Part shown: piece after piece, positions 8,859-17,515 of the stretch | Position numbering within the stretch: position 1 is the stretch's first letter | Layout: each line of letters starts with the position of its first letter | Position numbers and translations under genes: made by a program | The notes under the pieces: generated by a model | What the model saw: the letters and a program-made list of their open reading frames with translations, nothing else | What the model was told of the DNA's origin: nothing | The model's database searches: none | Source of the DNA: Peteryoungia ipomoeae | GTDB taxonomy: Bacteria > Pseudomonadota > Alphaproteobacteria > Rhizobiales > Rhizobiaceae | Reading direction: 5' to 3' | DNA: 64,000 nucleotides | Assembly: GCF_004912165.1 (NCBI RefSeq) | Contig: NZ_STGV01000007.1 | Coordinates: forward strand, 124,001-188,000

Positions 8859-9875
8859 TCATTTTGCCGAGGCAATGACCTTCTGGGCGTCTTCGAGGGA
8901 GTACTCGACATTGGCGACGCCACCGGCCTGCGTGTTGGCGAGGTTGGCTTCGAGATTGTCCTGGTCGATGCGCAGGAAAGGTACGACGAGGTCCTTCTTC
9001 ACTTCCTTGCCGTCCAGGATCTGTTGGGCGACCCAGAAGGCGAGGGTGGAGACGCCGGGCGCGATCGAGACCGACATGGTCTCATAGCCGTTGGCGTCCT
9101 TCTGTTCCTTCCACCACTTCAACTCGTCTTCACGGTTGCCCATGACGATGACCGGCATCGGACGCTTGGCGGCGGCAATCGCCTGTGCCGCACCATAACC
9201 GTCACCGCCCTGGGTGACGACACCGACGATGTCCGGCAGGCTCGGCAGGATGCCGGCCACGGCCTTCTGCGCCACGTCCTGCGCCCAGTCGCCATGCACG
9301 GAGCCGACGATCTTGAACTGCGGGAACTGCTCGACACCGGCATGAATGCCGGCCGAGATCTCGTCATCGACGAAGACGCCGGCCAGACCGCGGATCTCCA
9401 GCAGGTTGCCGCCCTGCGGCAGCTTCTTGGAGAGATATTCGACCTGACTGCGACCCATTTCCTTGAAGTCGACGGCGATCCGCCAGGCGCAGGGTTCGGT
9501 GACGATGCCGTCGAAGGAGACGACGGTGATGCCGGCGTCACAGGCTTCCTTGACGGCGCCGTTCAGCGCGGTCGGCGAGGCGGCATTGACGACGATGGCG
9601 TCATAGCCCTGCAGGATCATGTTCTGGATCTGGGCGGCCTGTTCGGTGGCCTGGTTTTCCGCCGTGGTGAACGGGTCGGCGGCGGCAACCTGGCCAGCCT
9701 TCACGGCTTCGCCGGTCACCTTCTCCCAGCTCGTCAGCATGGCCTGGCGCCAGGAATTGCCGGCATAGTTGTTGGAAAGGGCAATCTTCTTGCCCGACGT
9801 ATCTGCGAGCGCGGTCATCGGCGTCGCGGCAAGGCACAAGGCCGCCGTCGCCAGAAGCAATCTGCTCATTTTCAT
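8859..9875 (-). CDS. Periplasmic sugar-binding protein of the CUT2 ABC importer
   Basis: Solute receptor, 338 aa, of the RbsB/LacI-like periplasmic-binding family. The start at 9875 follows GGGAGTGAG and gives a clear signal peptide (MKMSRLLLATAALCLAA, cleavage near ALA-DT). Mature sequence opens IALSNNYAGNSWRQAM and continues through two alpha/beta lobes. First gene of the importer operon and divergent from the GAF kinase at 10124, so the 248-bp space between them holds both promoters. Substrate unknown; the downstream SMP-30 lactonase suggests an aldose or sugar acid. Confidence 0.88.
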   Translation of the reverse strand: MKMSRLLLATAALCLAATPMTALADTSGKKIALSNNYAGNSWRQAMLTSWEKVTGEAVKAGQVAAADPFTTAENQATEQAAQIQNMILQGYDAIVVNAASPTALNGAVKEACDAGITVVSFDGIVTEPCAWRIAVDFKEMGRSQVEYLSKKLPQGGNLLEIRGLAGVFVDDEISAGIHAGVEQFPQFKIVGSVHGDWAQDVAQKAVAGILPSLPDIVGVVTQGGDGYGAAQAIAAAKRPMPVIVMGNREDELKWWKEQKDANGYETMSVSIAPGVSTLAFWVAQQILDGKEVKKDLVVPFLRIDQDNLEANLANTQAGGVANVEYSLEDAQKVIASAK

Positions 9876-10123
9876 TGTCTCACTCCCTGTTGTCCAGCCA
9901 TCGGGTGGCCGGTTCCTCCTGTCCCGTCGAGCCGCAGGGCTCCGGGATCTCCCCACCGGGTTCCTCCTCCCGGTATATGGAAGATGGAATAGATTGCCGG
10001 AGCTGTATAGGTTCAGGGCAGCATCGCGTTTGCGTAAACTACCGAATATGATGCGGGATCCCGCAAGACGTTCAAGGTGACCGCCTTATGCTGGGGCTGC
10101 GGTGGAGGCCGCGGGAGGACATC

Positions 10124-11365
10124 ATGCTCAAGGTCGCGCCATCGGCGCTGCTCGATCACTATCTCGGAATTTCACGGCTCCTGGCCGGCCAGCTCGATTT
10201 CCGCTCGGCGATCAAGGCTGTTGGCGCGGAAGTGGCGCACATCATTCCGCACGATCATCTCGACGTCTGCATGACCATGGATAACGGTCACTATCATACG
10301 GCCTATGAGAGCGGGCTCGACACGGCCTGGGGCGAGCTCGCGCCGGCCCCCGTCGGCAACAGTCCGATCCGTGCGCTGCTCTGGGGCGAGGTGGAGGTCA
10401 TGCTGACCGAGGACGCTCAGGTCGACCCGCAGTTCCATTTTGAGAATGCCTTTACCCGGCCAATCTTCGAGCAGAACCTCAGAAGCCGTATACACGTGCC
10501 GCTGAAGGTCAGCGGAGAAATCATCGGTGCGCTCAGCTGCTCGTCGCATCGCGTCGGCTTCTATACAAATGAGGATGTGGCCAATGCCCTGTCCATCGCC
10601 GATCTCCTGTCGCCCTATTTCTTCGCCTTGCGATCGGCCGATCAGGCGAAACAGTCTGCCATTGTCGAGGCGGAAGCGCGGGCGCGCGAGGAAGGCCTGC
10701 GCCTCGGCGCGTTGAACCTGACCGAGGCGCTGGAGTGGGAGCGTCAGCGGATCGGCATGGATCTGCACGATCAGACGCTTGCGGATCTAACACGGCTTTC
10801 AAGACGGCTCGACCGGTTGATGCAGGAAAAGGATCTGCATGCCGAGATGCTGGAGCCGGTGAGCCGAAGCCTGCAGCATTGCATGCAGGATCTGCGCGAG
10901 ATCATCGAGGAGGCAAAGCCCTCGGTGCTGCAGTTGTTCGGCTTCGCGCATGCGGTGGAGAATCATCTGGAACGCGCGGTGCGCGATCAGGGGGCGACGG
11001 CGCTCCGGGCCTTCGCCGACGAGACGGAGGGTCTGATCGACCAGCTCGACCAGACCGAGCGCATCGCGCTGTTCCGCATTGCCCAGGAGGCGATCAACAA
11101 TGCCGTGCGTCACGCCCAGGCGGATCTCGTCGAGGTTAAGCTGCGCAGAAGCGCGCAGGCCGTGGTCATCGAGGTCACGGATGACGGGCAGGGCCTGCCG
11201 GCGGACGTGCGCCACCGCGGCGGTATCGACAACATGATGACACGAGCAAGGCTGATCTCGGCGAAGTTCATGCTTGGTGCTGGACGTGGAGGGCACGGCA
11301 CCACGGTTCGGGTGCAGTTGCCACTGAAGACGCTGCAGAAGCGGGTTGGGGGAATTGAAGCATGA
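10124..11365 (+). CDS. Soluble GAF-domain histidine kinase (HisKA_3, NarL class)
   Basis: Sensor kinase, 413 aa, with no signal peptide or membrane span, so it senses in the cytoplasm. An N-terminal GAF domain covers roughly residues 30-190; the HisKA_3 segment WERQRIGMDLHDQ carries the phosphorylated H215, and the ATPase domain has EAINNAVRHA and a glycine-rich end (GAGRGGHGTT). The start at 10124 is backed by GGGAGG; the frame opens 12 codons earlier without such a site. It overlaps its response regulator by 4 bp and is divergent from the sugar importer it probably controls. Confidence 0.88.
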   Translation: MLKVAPSALLDHYLGISRLLAGQLDFRSAIKAVGAEVAHIIPHDHLDVCMTMDNGHYHTAYESGLDTAWGELAPAPVGNSPIRALLWGEVEVMLTEDAQVDPQFHFENAFTRPIFEQNLRSRIHVPLKVSGEIIGALSCSSHRVGFYTNEDVANALSIADLLSPYFFALRSADQAKQSAIVEAEARAREEGLRLGALNLTEALEWERQRIGMDLHDQTLADLTRLSRRLDRLMQEKDLHAEMLEPVSRSLQHCMQDLREIIEEAKPSVLQLFGFAHAVENHLERAVRDQGATALRAFADETEGLIDQLDQTERIALFRIAQEAINNAVRHAQADLVEVKLRRSAQAVVIEVTDDGQGLPADVRHRGGIDNMMTRARLISAKFMLGAGRGGHGTTVRVQLPLKTLQKRVGGIEA

Positions 11366-12084
11366 AGGTCCTGATCGTCGAGGATGATCCGCTGCATCGA
11401 TCCTATCTGCTGGAGGCGGTCTATGCGGCGCTGCCCGAATGCCAGACGGTGCTCGAGGCTGAAAACGGAGCGGAGGGCGAGCGGCTGGCGCGCGACAACA
11501 AGTCGGCGCATGTGGTGATGGATCTGCAGATGAATGCGCGCAACGGCATCGAGGCGGCTCGCACGATCTGGAAGGAGCGGCCCGATACGCGCATCCTCTT
11601 CTGGTCGAACTATTCCGACGAGGCCTATGTGCGCGGGGTCTCGCGTATCGTGCCGGATGGGGCGGCCTATGGCTATGTGCTGAAATCGGCGTCGGATGAA
11701 CGTCTGCGGCTGGCGCTGCGCAGCATCTTCGTCGAGGCGCAATGCGTCATCGACCGCGAAGTGCGCGGCATGCAGCAGAAGAGCCTCGGCCAGGTCCGCG
11801 GGTTCAGCGACAGCGAATACGAGATCCTGATCGACATCGCGCTTGGGCTGACCGATCGCGCCATTGCCCGGCGGCGCGGCCTGTCTATTCGCAGCGTGCA
11901 GAACCGGCTGCAGCAGCTCTACGAGAAGCTCGATGTCTATCAGTCGAGTGCAGAGGATAGCGACGAGGGCCGTTTTAACCTCAGAGCGCGGGCGGTGACA
12001 GTCGCCCTCTTGCGCAAGCTGTTGAACTACAGCGCGCTGGAGCGCGCCGAGGCGGAACTCGCCGATTGGCTTCGGACCCACTGA
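11362..12084 (+). CDS. LuxR/NarL-type response regulator
   Basis: DNA-binding response regulator, 240 aa, coupled by an ATGA overlap to the GAF kinase. The receiver domain shows the acidic pair at residues 8-9, phosphorylatable D54 in VVMDLQM, S82 and K108. The C-terminal half has a helix-turn-helix (LTDRAIARRRGLSIRSVQNRLQQLYEKL, about residues 155-185) of LuxR character. Probable target: the promoter of the adjacent CUT2 importer. The spacing between domains and the long tail after the helix-turn-helix are slightly unusual. Confidence 0.82.
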   Translation: MKVLIVEDDPLHRSYLLEAVYAALPECQTVLEAENGAEGERLARDNKSAHVVMDLQMNARNGIEAARTIWKERPDTRILFWSNYSDEAYVRGVSRIVPDGAAYGYVLKSASDERLRLALRSIFVEAQCVIDREVRGMQQKSLGQVRGFSDSEYEILIDIALGLTDRAIARRRGLSIRSVQNRLQQLYEKLDVYQSSAEDSDEGRFNLRARAVTVALLRKLLNYSALERAEAELADWLRTH

Positions 12085-12110
12085 CCTCCACCGCGCCGGG
12101 TGGAGGTCAG
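12081..12110. terminator. Bidirectional terminator between convergent genes
   Basis: Perfect 12-bp stem (12081-12092 with 12099-12110) and a 6-base loop between the response regulator and the RND permease. The left arm contains the regulator's stop codon. TATTT follows on the plus strand; on the minus strand a short gap of 8 bases separates it from the permease stop. Confidence 0.8.
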
Positions 12111-12118
12111 TATTTGCG

Positions 12119-15100
12119 TCAGGTCCGAAGCACCCTGTAGATCGCCGGGATGACGAGCACCGTGAGCAGCGTTGAAGAAATCAGGCCGAACAGCAGCGAG
12201 ATCGCCAACCCCTGGAAGATCGGGTCGGTCAGGATCACGGCGGCGCCGATGATGGCGGCGAGCGCCGTCAGAAGGATCGGCTTGAAGCGGATCGAGCCGG
12301 CTTCGATCAGCACATCCGTCAGCGGGCGATCGCCGTGGTCGGCGTGGCGAATGAAATCGACCAGCAGGATCGAGTTGCGTACGATGATGCCGGCCAGCGC
12401 GATGAAACCGATCATCGATGTCGCCGAAAACGGCGCGCCGAACAGCCAGTGTCCGCCGAGAATGCCGATGAAGGTCAGCGGCACGGGGGTCAGGATCACC
12501 AGCGGCACCTTGAACGAGCCGAACTGGGCGACGACGAGGATATAGATGCCGAGCAGGGCAATCATGAAGGCGGCGCCCATGTCACGGAAGGTCACCCAGG
12601 TCACTTCCCATTCGCCATCCCAGAGAAGGGTGGAGACTTCCTCGTCATGCGGCTGGCCGTGCAAGGCGATCACAGGTTTAGGCAGGCCAGCCCAGTCCTG
12701 TGCATCGATTGCCTCCTGGACTGCCAGCATACCATAGAGCGGCGCCTCAAAGTCGCCCGCCAGTTCGGCAGTCACCATTTCGGCATTGATGCCATTGTGC
12801 CGGAAAATCGGCTGCGATGTTTTTTCGTCCGATACGCGAACGACATCGCCGAGTTCCACCACACCACGGTCGCCGGGCAGAGAATTGGCCGGGATTGGCG
12901 TGGTCATGTACATTTCGTCGATGACCTTTTCAGCCTTATCCCGCTCCAGGCGGATCGGAACGGGCGGACGGCCCTCGCCGCGATGCGAATAGCCGATCGT
13001 GCGACCGTTCGACAGGATTGCGATCGTGTCGAAGACGTCGCCTTCCTGTACGCGGTAGAACTCTGCGTCATCGGTGGAGATCAAGAGCCGTTTGCGATTG
13101 GCCTCGACACCATAGGAATTGTCGACATCGACAATGAAGGGCACCGAGCGGAAGGCTGCCTCCACCTTGGCGGCAACGGTACGACGGATCTCAGGCGTCG
13201 GTCCGTAGATCTCGGCGAGCAGTGTTGCCATGACGGGCGGGCCCGGCGGCGGTTCGACAACCTTCAGGCTGGTGCCGGCGGGCGTGTCGATGGCCGCGAT
13301 CCGCTGCCTGAGGTCAAGCGCAATGTCGTGGCTTGAGCGGTCGCGGTCTGCCTTGGGGCTGAGGTTGATCGCCACATCGCCCTGATAGGGGGCGCTGCGC
13401 ATATAGGCGTGGCGCACCAACCCATTGAAATTGAAAGGGGCGGCAGTGCCAGCATGGCTCTGGACGCTGACGACCTCCGGGAGCTCGAGCGTCAGACGTC
13501 CGACCGTCTGGGCAATCGCGTCCGTTGCCTCGACCGAGGATCCTTCCGGCAGGTCGATTGTGACCTGCAGCTCGGATTTGTTGTCGAAGGGCAAGAGCTT
13601 CACCGTCACGTGCTGCGTGTAGAAAAGCGTCAGGGAGCCAAGGGTCAGCAGGCCGACCAGCAGGAGGAAGATCCAGCTGCGTGCCTTGCTTTCAAGGATG
13701 GGTCGGGCAACGGCTGCATAGGCACGGCCCAGCATTCCGCCGGCTTCGTGGTCATGGCTGCTCTGCGCATGGACGGGTGCATTGCCGGAAACTTTAAGCA
13801 TCAGCCAGGGCGTGACGATAACGGCAACGAAGAAGGAGAAGATCATCGCAGCCGACGCGTTCGCCGGGATAGGGCTCATATAGGGGCCCATCATGCCGGA
13901 GACGAAGAGCATCGGCAGGAGCGCTGCGACCACGGTCAGTGTTGCAACGATGGTCGGATTGCCGACTTCGGCGACGGCCTCAATGGCGCTGCGACGCCGG
14001 CTGCGTTGGTCACCCATGCCCCAGTGGCGCGCGATGTTCTCGATCACGACGATGGCGTCGTCGACGAGAATGCCGATGGAGAAGATCAGCGCAAACAGCG
14101 AGACCCGATTCAGCGTGTAGCCCATGAGCCAGGAGGCAAACAGGGTCAGCAGAATCGTGATCGGAATGACGATGGCAACGACCAGGGCCTCGCGCCTGCC
14201 AATGGCGAGCCAGACGAGTGCAATGATCGAGACCGTGGCGAGGCCAAGGTGGTAAAGAAGCTCGTTGGCTTTCTCGTTTGCGGTTTCGCCATAATCGCGC
14301 GTGACTTCAACCGTGACGTCGTCGGGAATAAGCTTGCCCTTCAGCGCCTCGACGCGCTCAAGCACCGCTTCGGCCACGATGACGGCATTGGAACCTGCGC
14401 GTTTGGCGACGGCAAGGGTAACGGCGGCTACCCGCTCGATCTGGTCACCGTTGCGGCGAAGCGTGGCAACCCGCTGTTCGCTGGCATCGCTGCCAAAGGC
14501 GATCGTTGCAACATCGCGCACATAGACCGGCCGACCGTCACGGGTGGTCAGCAGCAGATTGCCGATGTCTGCTGGCGTAGACAGTGTCTCACCGGCAATG
14601 ACGTCGATCTGTGCGCCATTGTCGCGGACCATGCCCGCCGGCATTGCCGTGTTTGCCCCGCCGACCTTGCCTGCAAGTTGTTGCAGGGTCACGCCATAAA
14701 GCGCCAGTTTGTCCGGCTGCGGAGAGACCCGAATGATCTCGTTGACCTCGCCGACGACATAGGTGAGGCCAACATTGTCGGTCTTTGCGATTTCGTTTCT
14801 CACCTCCCGCACAATGCGGGTCAGATCGTTGGCGCTGATGCGCGCTGCAGCCTCGGGACGGGGCGCAAATGTAAGCGTGGTGATGGCCACATCGTCAATG
14901 CCGCGTCCGACGACCTTGGGTTCGGGAATACCAACGGGGATGCGGTCGAGATTGGCCCTGACCTTGTCATGAACGCGCAAGACGGCCGCATCGGCGGAGG
15001 TGCCGACGAGGAACCGTGCCGTCACCATCACCTGGTTGTCCATGGATTGCGAGTAGATGTGCTCGATGTCGTTGATGCTCTTCACGACGGTTTCGAGGGG

Positions 15101-15367
15101 CTCGGTGATCAGCTTCTCGGCATCTGCTGCCCTCAGGCCGGGTGCCTGGACAATGATGTCGACCATGGGCACGGAAATCTGCGGCTCCTCCTCGCGCGGA
15201 AGCGAGAACAGGGCAACAAGACCAAAGGCAAAGGCGGCGATCAGAAACAGCGGCGTAAGCGGCGATTTGATGAATGCGCGCGTCAGCTCGCCGGCAATGC
15301 CAAGGCTGCCATGCGGGGCGTCGTTTTCATCGCTCCTGATATCGTCGCTGGGGGACTGTCTGGTCAT
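12119..15367 (-). CDS. RND multidrug efflux pump, inner-membrane permease (AcrB/HAE1 superfamily)
   Basis: Proton-driven efflux permease, 1082 aa, normal for the family. One transmembrane helix near residue 45 precedes the first porter domain; the second group of helices contains GILVDDAIVVIENI, the conserved acidic pair of the proton relay. The end of the protein repeats the pattern. It starts by ATGA overlap with the adaptor gene and ends at a shared terminator. No outer-membrane gene is adjacent. Its location behind a BigR-like regulator suggests a role in sulfide/persulfide or thiol stress rather than general drug export, but this is inference. Confidence 0.92.
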   Translation of the reverse strand: MTRQSPSDDIRSDENDAPHGSLGIAGELTRAFIKSPLTPLFLIAAFAFGLVALFSLPREEEPQISVPMVDIIVQAPGLRAADAEKLITEPLETVVKSINDIEHIYSQSMDNQVMVTARFLVGTSADAAVLRVHDKVRANLDRIPVGIPEPKVVGRGIDDVAITTLTFAPRPEAAARISANDLTRIVREVRNEIAKTDNVGLTYVVGEVNEIIRVSPQPDKLALYGVTLQQLAGKVGGANTAMPAGMVRDNGAQIDVIAGETLSTPADIGNLLLTTRDGRPVYVRDVATIAFGSDASEQRVATLRRNGDQIERVAAVTLAVAKRAGSNAVIVAEAVLERVEALKGKLIPDDVTVEVTRDYGETANEKANELLYHLGLATVSIIALVWLAIGRREALVVAIVIPITILLTLFASWLMGYTLNRVSLFALIFSIGILVDDAIVVIENIARHWGMGDQRSRRRSAIEAVAEVGNPTIVATLTVVAALLPMLFVSGMMGPYMSPIPANASAAMIFSFFVAVIVTPWLMLKVSGNAPVHAQSSHDHEAGGMLGRAYAAVARPILESKARSWIFLLLVGLLTLGSLTLFYTQHVTVKLLPFDNKSELQVTIDLPEGSSVEATDAIAQTVGRLTLELPEVVSVQSHAGTAAPFNFNGLVRHAYMRSAPYQGDVAINLSPKADRDRSSHDIALDLRQRIAAIDTPAGTSLKVVEPPPGPPVMATLLAEIYGPTPEIRRTVAAKVEAAFRSVPFIVDVDNSYGVEANRKRLLISTDDAEFYRVQEGDVFDTIAILSNGRTIGYSHRGEGRPPVPIRLERDKAEKVIDEMYMTTPIPANSLPGDRGVVELGDVVRVSDEKTSQPIFRHNGINAEMVTAELAGDFEAPLYGMLAVQEAIDAQDWAGLPKPVIALHGQPHDEEVSTLLWDGEWEVTWVTFRDMGAAFMIALLGIYILVVAQFGSFKVPLVILTPVPLTFIGILGGHWLFGAPFSATSMIGFIALAGIIVRNSILLVDFIRHADHGDRPLTDVLIEAGSIRFKPILLTALAAIIGAAVILTDPIFQGLAISLLFGLISSTLLTVLVIPAIYRVLRT

Positions 15368-16338
15368 TGGGTCACCACGATATCGCCGGGCTGCAGCCCG
15401 CTTATGATTTCGGTCAGATCCTCGCCGTCGATCCTCTGCGTATCGCCAGCCACGACCACACGTTCAACAAGCGCCTCATTGACGCGGACCCTGACGAAGT
15501 CGACACCCACGCGGGTGGTGAGGGTTTCCGAGGGAACAAAAAGCCCCTGTCTCGTCCCGACGGGAACGTCGACGGGCAGGCGTGCACCGATATAGCGCAT
15601 GTCCAACCCGTCAATCTCGACATCAGCCGTCACGCGGCCGCCTTCGATAGCAGGATAGATCTTGGCGAGGCGACCGACCGCCGGCCCCTCGCTCAGGGCG
15701 ATGTTTATGCCAGCACCTTGCCTCAGGTCGCTCGCGTGGCGTTCCGGAATTGAGAGGCGGAGGAAAAGCCCGCCGCCGGCCACCGTTGCAATGGTTTCGC
15801 CAGGCATGACAACCGACTGCTCCGTAACCGGTACGGTAACGATCATCCCATCGGCCGGCGCAAGGATTGCGCCTTCTGCCGCTTGCTGTTCAAGCAGGGA
15901 GCGCTGGGCTTCCGCTGCGAGGATCTGGTTCTTGGTGACATCACGCTGGGTCGTCAGCTGATCCAGTCGCTGGGCCGTCGTCGTGCCGCTGCGCAACAGG
16001 CGTTCGGCGCGTTCCAGCTCGACATTGACGTCGCGCAGCGTTGCCTCAAGGGCTGACAACTGCGCGTTCACGGCATCGATCTGGAAGCCGATCTTGTCGT
16101 CCTTAACCCGGGCGAGCACATCGCCTGTCTCTACCTGATCGCCTTCGGTGACCGAGAGTTCCACCACGGTTCCCCCGATTCTGGCCCGTGCGGGGATGCT
16201 GTTGCGCGGCTGAACCTGCCCATAGACCGCTTTCGTCTCAACGATCTCTCTGGGCTCCAGTGTCAAATCGGCGGCAAGCACGGTGCCGGAGCCGCTGGCG
16301 ACCGACGACAACAGCAATGCAATCAGGGTCAAGCGCAT
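15364..16338 (-). CDS. RND efflux periplasmic adaptor (HlyD/AcrA family)
   Basis: Membrane-fusion protein, 324 aa, linking the RND permease to an outer-membrane channel. A signal peptide (MRLTLIALLLSS...VLAA) is followed by a split lipoyl domain (GGTVVELSVTEGDQVETGD and EGAILAPADGMIVTVPV) around a coiled-coil hairpin (about residues 85-150), then beta-barrel domains. The ATG at 16338 follows GAGGGAG; a TTG six codons upstream lies before that site and is unlikely. Second gene in the DUF2892-adaptor-permease unit. Confidence 0.9.
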   Translation of the reverse strand: MRLTLIALLLSSVASGSGTVLAADLTLEPREIVETKAVYGQVQPRNSIPARARIGGTVVELSVTEGDQVETGDVLARVKDDKIGFQIDAVNAQLSALEATLRDVNVELERAERLLRSGTTTAQRLDQLTTQRDVTKNQILAAEAQRSLLEQQAAEGAILAPADGMIVTVPVTEQSVVMPGETIATVAGGGLFLRLSIPERHASDLRQGAGINIALSEGPAVGRLAKIYPAIEGGRVTADVEIDGLDMRYIGARLPVDVPVGTRQGLFVPSETLTTRVGVDFVRVRVNEALVERVVVAGDTQRIDGEDLTEIISGLQPGDIVVTQ

Positions 16339-16352
16339 GGCGATGGTCTCCC

Positions 16353-16553
16353 TCAAAAGGCCGGCCCGCTGCGCAGTCCAAGCTTACGAAAAACGGAGGC
16401 TGCCGGGCAAAATCCGGTGAATGCGGATTGTATCATATTCAGTCCGATGAAGGCGGTGAACCATACGAATGCAGGGTGCACGAAATGGGTCAGTAGCAGC
16501 GAAACAAAGATCATCATTCCAGCAAAAACCAGCACGGCGCGATCCACAGACAT
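16353..16553 (-). CDS. DUF2892 (YgaP-like) small membrane protein
   Basis: 66-aa inner-membrane protein with two hydrophobic segments and the family ending FTGFCPAASVFRKLG. DUF2892 domains accompany rhodanese and persulfide-handling proteins; the Cys in GFCPAAS is conserved. I place the start at 16553 because AAGGAG lies 6 bases before that ATG; an upstream in-frame ATG (16574) would put the ribosome site inside the gene and overlaps the operator-like repeat. First gene of the efflux operon, 14 bp before the adaptor. Confidence 0.82.
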   Translation of the reverse strand: MSVDRAVLVFAGMMIFVSLLLTHFVHPAFVWFTAFIGLNMIQSAFTGFCPAASVFRKLGLRSGPAF

Positions 16554-16564
16554 GACCTTCTCCT

Positions 16565-16579
16565 TAATATTCATATCTA
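16565..16579. promoter_or_regulatory. Putative BigR-like operator upstream of the DUF2892-efflux operon
   Basis: Read on the minus strand this is TAGATATGAATATTA, a near copy of the two TAGATNCGAATATA elements in the 16982-17056 region. It lies 11-26 bases before the DUF2892 start, where a repressor would block transcription or initiation. The AT-rich flank (ATGTATATAT, 16586-16595) resembles the one beside the other site. Confidence 0.5.
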
Positions 16580-16664
16580 CGATGTTATGTATATATTGGA
16601 TGCAAAAGTGTCAAGCCCGTCGTGTTGCGGCTCGCTATGGGGGGGCGGATTTGAACTGAGGCTG

Positions 16665-16982
16665 TCAGCCCGCGCAATTTTCCGCGGGACAGAAATTGGC
16701 GTAGAGCACGGCGATCAAGGCCCGTGCCGGCTCGCTTTCAATGCGGTACCAGATTGTCTGGCCATCCCGTCGCCCGGCAATGATTTTTTCTCGGCGCAGG
16801 AGCGCCAGATGCTGGGAAACGGTGCTGTCGCGGATGCCGAGGAACTCGGCGAGCTGGCCGACGGAATATTCGCCATCGGAAAGGCGGCAGAGAATCAGGA
16901 GCCGGTAGCGGTTAGACAGCGACTTCAAAAGTTCGCTGGCCATGTCGGCTCCGGCTTTCATTGCTTCAGGATCTATCTTCAT
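16665..16982 (-). CDS. bigR: ArsR-family repressor, BigR/SqrR-like dithiol (persulfide) sensor
   Basis: Winged-helix repressor of 105 aa. The recognition helix is in DSTVSQHLALLRREKI. Cys32 in LLILC and Cys98 near the C-terminus (LYANFC) match the cysteine pair that forms a tetrasulfide or disulfide in BigR/SqrR; a further Cys103 is present. Arsenic-type CxC metal sites are absent. The start at 16982 gives the normal length; no clear ribosome site precedes it, and the operator-like repeat abuts the ATG, so translation may be leaderless. Neighbours (DUF442, DUF2892, efflux) support the BigR assignment. Confidence 0.8.
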   Translation of the reverse strand: MKIDPEAMKAGADMASELLKSLSNRYRLLILCRLSDGEYSVGQLAEFLGIRDSTVSQHLALLRREKIIAGRRDGQTIWYRIESEPARALIAVLYANFCPAENCAG

Positions 16983-17056
16983 AGATACGAATATAAATTG
17001 CGGGTGGAGAATTGCAAGCCGCAGGTCTCTTCCATTTCTTGGTAGATTCGAATATA
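16982..17056. promoter_or_regulatory. Divergent control region with two TAGATNCGAATATA repeats
   Basis: TAGATACGAATATA at 16982-16995 and TAGATTCGAATATA at 17043-17056 are direct repeats about 61 bp apart, roughly six helical turns. They flank the start of the BigR-like repressor and precede the DUF442 gene. A run of alternating TA (17053-17067) follows the second copy. This arrangement fits an autoregulated AT-rich BigR operator; binding by this protein is inferred. Confidence 0.55.
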
Positions 17057-17107
17057 TGTATATATATGTGTGTGTTTTGCCTGCGTGCCTGTCGAATAGG
17101 AGCAAAA

Positions 17108-17440
17108 ATGAGCATTCGCAAAATCGATTCACGGCTTCATGTCACCGGCCAGTTGTTGCCCGAGCACATGAAGCAGGTCGCCGATTTGGGGTACAAGACG
17201 ATCATCTGCATGCGTCCGGATCGGGAGGGACCGGGTCAACCGGATTTTGCCGCCGTCGAAAAGGCTGCCGTCGGTTGTGGTCTGACCATCCACCATATTC
17301 CCGTGGTTCCAGGTCGAGTGAACCTGGATTAGGCGCAACAACTGAAAGCGGTTCTGAACCAGGAAGCCGGTCCTGTTCTTGCCTTCTGCGCGTCAGGTCA
17401 ACGCTGTGCGGCTCTTTACCAATTGACGGATCTTGCCTGA
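17108..17440 (+). pseudogene. DUF442 (Blh N-terminal / sulfur-transferase-phosphatase-like) gene with an internal amber codon
   Basis: The frame starts at an ATG behind TAGGAG and reads as a DUF442 domain: TGQLLPEHMKQVADLGYKTI, then MRPDREGPGQP and HIPVVPG. A single TAG (17330-17332, codon 75) interrupts it; beyond it the same frame continues with GPVLAFCASGQRCAALYQL to a TGA at 17440. That part contains the family's Cys-x5-Arg loop (C94, R99). Without the TAG the product would be about 110 residues, the normal size of a stand-alone DUF442 protein. Options are a recent nonsense mutation, a base-calling error or readthrough. The divergent BigR-like gene supports a sulfide-detoxification role for the intact form. 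Confidence 0.72.
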
Positions 17441-17515
17441 CGCTGGCTGATTTTTTGCTCGACACACGGTGTATTTTCAACTCTCATGCGCCAAGGGGTT
17501 GTAGAGGAGATTGGG

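Noticed and set aside
9890..9980. Repeated GGAGGAACC-like units upstream of the CUT2 binding-protein gene
   Set aside because: Only two loosely matched copies; probably purine-rich leader sequence rather than operators.
8355..9992. 545-codon rightward frame over the sugar ATPase and binding-protein genes
   Set aside because: Shadow of two well-supported leftward genes; no motif.
13409..15595. 728-codon open frame antisense to the RND permease and adaptor
   Set aside because: Its translation has no recognisable domain and is rich in Asp, Gly and Arg as expected from the shadow of a GC-rich gene; the opposite strand encodes a clear RND protein.
17050..17075. Alternating TA/TG run considered as a microsatellite or phase-variable tract
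   Set aside because: Short and imperfect; better explained as the AT-rich part of the BigR-like operator and promoter.
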